Source: Bacteroidales bacterium (GTDB lineage Bacteria > Bacteroidota > Bacteroidia > Bacteroidales > F082). Taken from it: a stretch of DNA of 58,793 nucleotides. The notes under the pieces were generated by a model. That model saw only the letters and a program-made list of their open reading frames with translations. It was not told the origin of the DNA and did not search any database. Shown here in pieces: positions 33,875-40,211 of this stretch. Position numbers and translations under genes: made by a program. The stretch spans positions 1 to 58,793 of the forward strand of contig JAFZXP010000001.1 of NCBI GenBank assembly GCA_017616735.1, given 5' to 3'. Each line of letters opens with the position of its first letter. The stretch's first letter is position 1.

Positions 33875-34357
33875 ATGGCAAGTTTGAACAAAGTAATCTT
33901 GATCGGTAACTTGGGCAAAGACCCGGAAGTGATTAATTTTGATAACGGAACTAAGAAAATGACAGTGTCGCTGGCTACAACGGAACGCTACCGTGACCGC
34001 GACGGCAACTGGCAAGAGCAAACCGAGTGGCACAATTTGGTCAGTTGGGGAACGCTTGCACAGGATATAGCAGATAAACGCCGTAATTATGTGAAAGGCG
34101 ACCAAATGTATGTTGAAGGACGTATTCGTTCGCGTCAATATGTTGACAGCCAGAATGTTACACGTCATATAACTGAGATTGTCGTTGATAAGATGATGAG
34201 CCTTAGCGGTAACCGTCAGGGACAGCAGAACCCTAACGCGTCGTATAACGCTTACGCCAATCAGCCGCAGCAGCCTCAGTATCAGCAACAATACCAAGCT
34301 CCTGCCGAGCCTCAGATGCCAAGTCAGGAATATAACGGCGACGACCTTCCATTCTAA
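33875..34357 (+). CDS. ssb: Single-stranded DNA-binding protein
   Basis: 160 residues. The OB fold spans about residues 1-108 (SLNKVILIGNLGKDPEV, WQEQTEWHNLVSWG, YVEGRIRSRQYVD). A Gln/Pro-rich linker (about 112-145) leads to the acidic tip GDDLPF, the docking site for partner proteins. It protects single-stranded DNA in replication and repair. gldE starts 6 bp after the stop, the conserved ssb-gldE-gldD order of Bacteroidota. Confidence 0.97.
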   Translation: MASLNKVILIGNLGKDPEVINFDNGTKKMTVSLATTERYRDRDGNWQEQTEWHNLVSWGTLAQDIADKRRNYVKGDQMYVEGRIRSRQYVDSQNVTRHITEIVVDKMMSLSGNRQGQQNPNASYNAYANQPQQPQYQQQYQAPAEPQMPSQEYNGDDLPF

Positions 34358-34363
34358 TCAACT

Positions 34364-35686
34364 ATGGACATACCTATTGCTGAAACGCAGTTTTTCCTTG
34401 GCATCACATGGATCACAGCGTTATGCCTTGTGATATTGTGTGTTTTGTTGGTTTTCTCGGCTTTGGCTTCGGCCAGTGAAACGGCTTTCTTTTCACTGCT
34501 GCCCAACGACATCAACGAGATGGAAAACTCGTCGAAACGTTCCGACAAATTGGTGCTGGAGTTGCGTGCAAAACCAAAGCAATTTCTTGCTACAATATTG
34601 ATTACCAATAATTTGGTAAACGTAACCATTACGATATTCTCCACATATATTATGTCGAGGATGTTCAATATGGCGGCCAACCCGGTGTGGGCGTTCATTA
34701 TCAATGTGGTGGTGGTCACCTCGCTGTTGCTGATATTCGGCGAAATGCTGCCCAAAATCACAGCCGCTAAAAAAGCCCCGCAATTGTCGAGAGCCCTTGC
34801 ACCTTCCATAAAATTCCTGATGGTTGTGTTTAAACCGCTCAGCTCGCTTATGGTCAGATCGACATCGCTTATCGACAAGCGTTTGGCCAAAAAGAACACC
34901 AACGGATTGTCAATTAGTGACTTGACCACGGCAGTCGACATCACTACCGACGAAGAAACGCCTATCGAGGAGCGCACCATGTTGCAGGGCATTGCCACTT
35001 TCGGCGAGAAAGAGGTGAGCGATATCATGCAACCGCGCGTCAGGCTGTTTGCGATCAAATACACCAAAAAATTTGAAACTCTCATCGACCTTATCATTGA
35101 GAACGGTTTCTCAAGAATTCCTGTTTACGGCGACACTCTCGACGATATAAAGGGCATTCTTTATGTGAAAGACCTGTTGCCATACCTCGATGAAACAGAC
35201 TTCAAATGGCAGAGTTTGCTCCGACCGGCGTTTTTCGTGCCTGAGAACAAGAAAATCAACGATTTGTTCCAGGATTTCCGTGCCAAAAAGATACATATCG
35301 CCATAGTGGTCGATGAATACGGCGGCACCTCGGGTTTGGTGACAATGGAAGACGTGTTGGAGGAAATTGTAGGCGACATCAGCGATGAATTCGACATCGT
35401 GGCTGAGAATCAGAACTACAAGAAAATTGACGACAAGACTTATATCTTTAAAGCTCAAACAAGTTTGGTCGATTTCTGCAAAGTGTTTGAAATCAACGAG
35501 CTGTATTTTGAGGATATCAAAGGTGAAAGCGACACTTTGGCCGGACTCATACTTGAGATGGAAAGCCGCATACCGCCTGTGGGGTTCTCGACATCATACA
35601 AGGAATTTGTTTTCAAGATAGAAAAAGCCGACAAACGCCGCATCATTGAAATTAAAGTCACATACAATGAAAAAACTGACCAGTAG
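34364..35686 (+). CDS. gldE: GldE, CNNM/CorC-type membrane protein with CBS domains
   Basis: 440 residues. An N-terminal DUF21/CNNM membrane domain has about four helices (residues 10-150; ASASETAFFSLLP, ILITNNLVNVTITIF, FGEMLPK). Two CBS domains follow (about 220-350; DIMQPRVRLFAI, GFSRIPVYGDTLDDIKGILYVKDLL, VDEYGGTSGLVTMEDVLEEIVGDI), then the CorC/HlyC C-terminal domain (about 360-440). Between ssb and gldD this is the gliding and T9SS-associated GldE; related proteins export Mg2+. gldD overlaps its 3' end by 20 bp. Confidence 0.93.
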   Translation: MDIPIAETQFFLGITWITALCLVILCVLLVFSALASASETAFFSLLPNDINEMENSSKRSDKLVLELRAKPKQFLATILITNNLVNVTITIFSTYIMSRMFNMAANPVWAFIINVVVVTSLLLIFGEMLPKITAAKKAPQLSRALAPSIKFLMVVFKPLSSLMVRSTSLIDKRLAKKNTNGLSISDLTTAVDITTDEETPIEERTMLQGIATFGEKEVSDIMQPRVRLFAIKYTKKFETLIDLIIENGFSRIPVYGDTLDDIKGILYVKDLLPYLDETDFKWQSLLRPAFFVPENKKINDLFQDFRAKKIHIAIVVDEYGGTSGLVTMEDVLEEIVGDISDEFDIVAENQNYKKIDDKTYIFKAQTSLVDFCKVFEINELYFEDIKGESDTLAGLILEMESRIPPVGFSTSYKEFVFKIEKADKRRIIEIKVTYNEKTDQ

Positions 35687-36248
35687 TTTGACATTGTCGC
35701 TGCTTTTGCTTGCGCTGTGCTCGTGCGGCAGCCGCCATCCTCAGCCTAAGCCACGCGGCTATTTCCGCATCGATTTGCCGGAAAAACAGTACGTCAGGCT
35801 CGACACTATGCGCTATTATGCCTTTGAATATCCTGTGTATTCAACAATAACTCCCGATTATCTGTCGCCTGACGAAAAAGACTGGGCCAATGTTGAGTTT
35901 CCGTCGTTCAAAGGTACCATTCATCTTTCATATAAGGCTGTCAATAACAACTTGCGTGAGTATCTGGAGGATGCCTACACTATGATAACCAAACACATCA
36001 CCAAGGCCACCGGCATACGTGACAGCGTTGTGATAAACCGCGACAGACGGGTGTACGGCTTGGTTTATTTCCTCGACGGCGAGGGTGTGGCATCGCCTTT
36101 GCAGTTCTACCTTACCGACAGCACCAATCATTTCATGAGAGGCTCGCTTTATTTCAATGTTTATCCCAATAACGACTCGCTTCAGCCGGTAATAGATTTC
36201 ATCACCGACGATGTGAGGCACTTGATAAACACCTTGGAGTGGAAGTGA
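35667..36248 (+). CDS. gldD: Gliding-motility/T9SS lipoprotein GldD
   Basis: 193 residues from ATG 35667; an ATG seven codons upstream lies deeper in gldE and precedes the signal peptide. The lipoprotein signal ends LALCSCGS, with Cys20 the probable lipidation site. PKPRGYFRIDLPEKQY is the hallmark opening of GldD, followed by a mixed alpha/beta domain. GldD is needed for gliding and T9SS-dependent secretion in flavobacteria; its molecular role is not known. It overlaps gldE by 20 bp, indicating coupled translation. Confidence 0.93.
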   Translation: MKKLTSSLTLSLLLLALCSCGSRHPQPKPRGYFRIDLPEKQYVRLDTMRYYAFEYPVYSTITPDYLSPDEKDWANVEFPSFKGTIHLSYKAVNNNLREYLEDAYTMITKHITKATGIRDSVVINRDRRVYGLVYFLDGEGVASPLQFYLTDSTNHFMRGSLYFNVYPNNDSLQPVIDFITDDVRHLINTLEWK

Positions 36249-36275
36249 TGAAATTGCGTTTAAGTCGTTTTTTTC

Positions 36276-36306
36276 TTGCATATTTTGAAAAAATGTTCTA
36301 TTTTTG
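36276..36306 (+). promoter_or_regulatory. Promoter of corA
   Basis: TTG at 36276-36278 and TATTTTTG at 36299-36306, 20 bases apart. The leader to ATG 36370 is about 57 bases. Confidence 0.65.
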
Positions 36307-36369
36307 CACGTTTTTATTGTAAAACAGTAATCGAATGTAGAATTTTATCATAAAAGAAAGGGGGACAGC

Positions 36370-37293
36370 ATGATTGAGACTCTGACAATCGGCTCGCTGA
36401 AATGGCGTCATGTGACGAATCCGGCGGAAGAAGACTTTAAATTTTTAAGAGAAAAATTCCATTTTCACCCCCTTGATATCGAGGACTGTAAATCGCTGAA
36501 CCAGCGTCCGAAAATAGATATCTACGACGATTATTACTTCCTGATTCTTCAGTATCCCAATTTTGACCGTCAGAACAAGTTCATCAAGACAAAAGAGGTG
36601 AAGTTTTTCTGGGGCAAGGATTATATCATCACCATTGAGAAGTCGCCTTGGTATGTGAGTCAGCTGTTCAGCGAGTATCAGGAACGCGACTTGGACGAGC
36701 TCGAGAAAAACCTGAAGACTTCCGATATTTTGCTGTATCGCATTTTTGAGAAGCTGATGAAGGAGTCTTTGTATCTGTTGAAGAAGGTCGGCCTCGACCT
36801 TGAGTTGATTAACCGCGAGCTGTTTGGCTCGAAACAGGTTAAGATTATCGAGCGCATCAGTGTCACCCGAAAGAATATCATTACCATAAACACTATATTC
36901 AAGCCTCAGCTGAGGGTGTTCCACTCCTTCGAAACCGGTCAGATTAGGGGTTTCGGCGATTTGGAGTACATGGAAGACTACTGGGGCAACATCCTCGACT
37001 ACTATCAGAAGGTATGGGATATGACCGAAGATTATGAGGATTTGATTGAGGGTTTGTCGAAGACATTCGATTCGATGCAGACCAACAAGACCAACGAGAT
37101 TATGAAGATTCTCACCTTGATGTCATCAATCATACTGCCTTTAACATTTATTACTGGTATATTCGGAATGAATGTGGTGTTCCCGTTTATCCCCGAGGGC
37201 TCGACTATGGCATTGTGGATTATAGTTGGGGTGATGGTGGCGATGGGAGCGGGGCTCACGCTCTTCTTCAGGCATCGTAAATGGTGGTTCTAA
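36370..37293 (+). CDS. corA: CorA-family Mg2+/divalent cation transporter
   Basis: 307 residues. A large cytoplasmic alpha/beta N-domain and long helices (1-240) are followed by two C-terminal transmembrane helices. The selectivity motif Gly-Met-Asn is at 266-268 (TGIFGMNVVFPF) and the second helix ends with a basic tail (FRHRKWWF). It forms pentameric channels. A purine-rich AAAGGGGG lies five bases before the ATG, a better Shine-Dalgarno than most genes here. It has its own promoter and a perfect palindromic terminator beginning at the last base of the stop codon. Confidence 0.94.
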   Translation: MIETLTIGSLKWRHVTNPAEEDFKFLREKFHFHPLDIEDCKSLNQRPKIDIYDDYYFLILQYPNFDRQNKFIKTKEVKFFWGKDYIITIEKSPWYVSQLFSEYQERDLDELEKNLKTSDILLYRIFEKLMKESLYLLKKVGLDLELINRELFGSKQVKIIERISVTRKNIITINTIFKPQLRVFHSFETGQIRGFGDLEYMEDYWGNILDYYQKVWDMTEDYEDLIEGLSKTFDSMQTNKTNEIMKILTLMSSIILPLTFITGIFGMNVVFPFIPEGSTMALWIIVGVMVAMGAGLTLFFRHRKWWF

Positions 37294-37328
37294 AATGAAA
37301 AAAGCGGTTTAAACCGCTTTTTTCATTT
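37293..37328. terminator. 36-bp perfect palindrome, bidirectional terminator
   Basis: Each half reads AAATGAAAAAAGCGGTTT and its complement, so a stem of up to 18 bp with T-runs forms on either strand. It begins at the last base of the corA stop and overlaps the stop codon of the convergent lipoprotein gene (37323-37325), so it serves both genes and codes for part of one. Confidence 0.88.
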
Positions 37329-37877
37329 GATTTCAAAGCTATTGCATTCTATGTGATAGAATACTAAAGGCTCGCCGTTGTTTTCCTCAATCTTTTGGCG
37401 GAATGCTTTGATTTGTGCCAGCTCGGCGTTTTCAGCGTTTTCGTCCACTTCGATTCCGGCTGCTTTGTTTTCGGTGCCGCAGTGACTTTCTTCTTCGACA
37501 GTTTCACCTTTGGCAATCTGTTCCATAACGTCTTTTTCCCAATTGTCGAGATACTGCTCGTCGATGGTCTGGGTGATTTTCACAATGCCTTTAACAGTGT
37601 AAACCTTGCCGATAGTTTCTTTGTCGAAAGGTTTCATGTCTTTGCTTGTGAACACTGTGACGAGTTCTTCGCCGCCGTTTTCTGATGCAAGGAAAAGTTT
37701 TCTGCCGCTGTGTGAGCAGATGTGACTTGCCACGCCAGTGATTGTGACTTCTTTGTTTACGAGCTCTTTAGCCTGCGATTTGAAGTTCTCCACCGTCACA
37801 TTTGATTGTTTGCCGCATGACGCCATGATTGCCATCACGAACAAGGCGACTGCCAGTGTTGCGAATAATTTCTTCAT
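37323..37877 (-). CDS. OB-fold lipoprotein of unknown function
   Basis: 184 residues from ATG 37877. An in-frame ATG 13 codons upstream is rejected: it would translate the hairpin element copy 3 and precede the signal peptide. The lipobox is IMASC (Cys21). Residues about 40-105 look like an OB fold of the tRNA_anti-like type (KEVTITGVASHICSHSGRK, then LFLASENGG and KVYTVKGIVK). The His/Cys pair in HICSHSGRK may bind metal or haem, which is only a guess. The C-terminal part is helical and acidic. The terminator palindrome overlaps its stop. No partner gene is adjacent. Confidence 0.78.
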   Translation of the reverse strand: MKKLFATLAVALFVMAIMASCGKQSNVTVENFKSQAKELVNKEVTITGVASHICSHSGRKLFLASENGGEELVTVFTSKDMKPFDKETIGKVYTVKGIVKITQTIDEQYLDNWEKDVMEQIAKGETVEEESHCGTENKAAGIEVDENAENAELAQIKAFRQKIEENNGEPLVFYHIECNSFEIK

Positions 37878-37896
37878 TGTATTGCTTTTTATAAAT

Positions 37897-37924
37897 GTAG
37901 AGACGTGCAACTGCACGTCTCTAC
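37897..37924. repeat. 28-bp hairpin element, copy 3
   Basis: Perfect inverted repeat: arm GTAGAGACGTGCA (37897-37909), central AC, then the exact reverse complement (37912-37924). Compared with copy 1, four arm positions differ and each change is matched in the other arm. A class B heptad array follows directly, as for copy 1. Confidence 0.9.
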
Positions 37925-37963
37925 TAAAGTCTAACGTCTAAAGTCTAACGTCTACTAAGGTCT
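37924..37963. repeat. Heptad array, class B
   Basis: Five units alternating AAGTCTA and ACGTCTA, between hairpin copy 3 and the stop codon (37963) of the T9SS cargo gene. Confidence 0.85.
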
Positions 37964-39999
37964 TACTTAACAACAACTTTAGTTGTCTTGTTGTAACCGT
38001 TGGCGCTGACTGTCACGAAGTAAACACCGCTTTCGAGGTCGATGTTGATACCGTTTTCACCGATTGTGAGGCTCTTGTTGAAGCTCTTCACTGTCTGACC
38101 GGCGAGGTTGGTGAATGTGATGGTGGCGTCAGCATTCATAGCTGAATTGACAACTACGAAGTCTGTTGCAGGGTTAGGATAGATGCCGTTGATGATGTTC
38201 TGTGCCTCTGCAGCAGGAACGCTCAAGAATGCTGGATCCGGTATGACCTTGATAACATGGATGAAGTTCTCTGTTGCTGCACTTTGTGAGTGCGTGTTGC
38301 CCCAGAAAAAGCCTGGCGCTTCATCTTCCTGGTATGAGAACCAGTATTCACCTTCGTTAACAACGTTCGGAACTGCGTTTGAGAAAACGCCTTCTGACAT
38401 TGAAAGCTCGAATGTTGTCATGAAGCTGTCTTCAATCTGATGCCAGTAACCTTCGTCAACGTTCAGATAACTTGCGAAGATGCTTCTGTAGTAATATTGA
38501 TTGTTATAAAGCATTTCACGGCTGAGGTCTGGTGTTGAGAATGCGCAGGCGAGGTTGCCGTTCGGGTCGCATGACAGTGCCGGGTGACCTGATACACCAT
38601 AGAATTTGCTTACATATTCAGTTGAACCTGATGAACTTGCATGGAAGAAATGATCGTTGGTCCATTCCAAACCTCCTTCGAACAAAGGAAGATAACCGAT
38701 CCATTTTGTTGAGTCTGCAACCATGTGAACATAACCTGGATTATCGGCTATTGGCCACCAGAGACGTGCGGCATGGTGAGGATTGGCAGTTGCAAAATGT
38801 TCTTCGTATGGAGTACCGATATATTCAGGGTGATCGGTGTCTGATACAGGGCCACCTTGTGCGTCGTTCCAGTAAAGGATACCGTCGATGGCGCGGCCTC
38901 TATAGTAAGTGTAGTAACCAGGCTCGTTTTCCAGAGTGTGTTCCATCTCAAATGTGTTGAGTGCCACATGGACGATACCCTTGTTGTCAATAGCGATAGA
39001 ACCGTTCATAGGCATGAACAGAGTGTCTTCCATACCCCAAGCTGGTTCTTCGTCAAATTCTCTGCCTTCGTATGGGTTTTCCCAAACTCTTGTTGATTCC
39101 CATGTTGCGCCGCAGTCTGTTGATTTGAACATCCAAACGCTGTTTGTTATGCAACCTGAGTAAAGGAGAGCTACTGTGTTGCCGTTAGATGCCATGCAGT
39201 AGTCGTCAGCTGAAAACTGGTTGTGATCCCAAGGAGTGTCAAGATCGTGAAGAGGACCGTAGCTGATTGTCCAGCTGTCGATGTCGGCTGGGTTTTCTGA
39301 ACGCCACATCACAGTCTGAAGGTCTGTCTCGTCTGAGCTGATTGAGTGGTGGAGAACAGCAACTGCAACAGCGATGTTGTGGTTGCTGCCGCATGTGACG
39401 ATTCTTGGCCATGTTGGGTATTCTGATGTGTAGGCGTATCCTTGTGGGTAATCCGGAAGAGCACCGACATATGTCCATTCGCCCTGACCTGCAGTTGTTC
39501 TGATGAAGCACTGCATGTGACCATTGCCGTGAGCGAGGAGGATTTCACCGTTTGCACCGTACTGTGCGATTGAAGGCCAACCTGTCTTGAAAGGTTCGAC
39601 GCGTGTTTCCGGCTCTTCGCCCCAATCACTGCCATCGAAGAAGTTGTAACCTGTACCACGGTCTGAAGCTGTCGTGTTGTCTTCGTGTGAAAAAGTTGCT
39701 ACAACACCTACTGAACCGTTAGGAAGTTGATACATACGGTTGGCAACATACTGGTTTGACTGGAGGTCGTAGTATGACCACATTGTGATAGCATCTTCAA
39801 ACTCATCGTATCTGTTAATGACCACGCTTTTAGCTGTTTGTGGAGCTAATGATACGGCTTCTGTTGGCATGTCCTTGCCGATAGAAGCTTTTTTGCCATA
39901 CGCCACATCTGCTTTGATGTCATTTTTAATGACATTTTTCTGTGCGAAAGCACCAAAGCCTAATACAAGGCCGAGTGAAAGTAAAAGTACTTTTTTCAT
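37963..39999 (-). CDS. Secreted T9SS cargo with BNR/Asp-box-like motif
   Basis: 678 residues. A signal peptide (residues 1-19, ending FGAFAQ) and a type A T9SS sorting domain (last ~75 residues: IYPNPATDF, ITFTNLAGQTVKSF, LESGVYFVTVSANG, KVVVK) are clear. The middle part has repeated Trp/Gly-rich strand patterns and at least one Asp-box, FKSTDCGATWES, close to SxDxGxTW, which suggests a sialidase-like beta-propeller. No catalytic Arg triad or FRIP motif was recognised, so sialidase activity is not claimed. It is probably a surface or released protein. A -7 box (40073-40080) lies upstream. Confidence 0.85.
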   Translation of the reverse strand: MKKVLLLSLGLVLGFGAFAQKNVIKNDIKADVAYGKKASIGKDMPTEAVSLAPQTAKSVVINRYDEFEDAITMWSYYDLQSNQYVANRMYQLPNGSVGVVATFSHEDNTTASDRGTGYNFFDGSDWGEEPETRVEPFKTGWPSIAQYGANGEILLAHGNGHMQCFIRTTAGQGEWTYVGALPDYPQGYAYTSEYPTWPRIVTCGSNHNIAVAVAVLHHSISSDETDLQTVMWRSENPADIDSWTISYGPLHDLDTPWDHNQFSADDYCMASNGNTVALLYSGCITNSVWMFKSTDCGATWESTRVWENPYEGREFDEEPAWGMEDTLFMPMNGSIAIDNKGIVHVALNTFEMEHTLENEPGYYTYYRGRAIDGILYWNDAQGGPVSDTDHPEYIGTPYEEHFATANPHHAARLWWPIADNPGYVHMVADSTKWIGYLPLFEGGLEWTNDHFFHASSSGSTEYVSKFYGVSGHPALSCDPNGNLACAFSTPDLSREMLYNNQYYYRSIFASYLNVDEGYWHQIEDSFMTTFELSMSEGVFSNAVPNVVNEGEYWFSYQEDEAPGFFWGNTHSQSAATENFIHVIKVIPDPAFLSVPAAEAQNIINGIYPNPATDFVVVNSAMNADATITFTNLAGQTVKSFNKSLTIGENGINIDLESGVYFVTVSANGYNKTTKVVVK

Positions 40000-40072
40000 T
40001 TTGTTGTGATTTTAATTAGTAATTTGAAAAATTTTCTATTTTAATCGGACTATGATTTTTCATAATCGGTTG

Positions 40073-40080
40073 CAAAAGTA
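40073..40080 (-). promoter_or_regulatory. -7 box of the BNR-like cargo gene
   Basis: The minus strand reads TACTTTTG (TAnnTTTG), 73 bp before ATG 39999. No TTG element was found. The remaining part of the divergent gap (40081-40211) is AT-rich, with only an imperfect TAATTTTA (40155-40162) towards the GH92 gene. Confidence 0.4.
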
Positions 40081-40211
40081 CTAATTTTTCATTACAGGGT
40101 GTGTATTTTTTTTAAAAATTTCCTAAAAATATTTATTCGTAAGTTAAAATTTAGTAATTTTATGCCTTGAATTTTATCCTTGTAACGAGCAAACAAATTA
40201 ACTGTTATACA

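Noticed and set aside
37878..37916. 13-codon upstream extension of the OB-fold lipoprotein
   Set aside because: It would translate hairpin element copy 3 and place the lipoprotein signal internally.
37963..39999. Sialidase assignment for the BNR-motif cargo
   Set aside because: One Asp-box-like motif is not enough; the catalytic Arg, Tyr and Glu arrangement and FRIP motif were not found.
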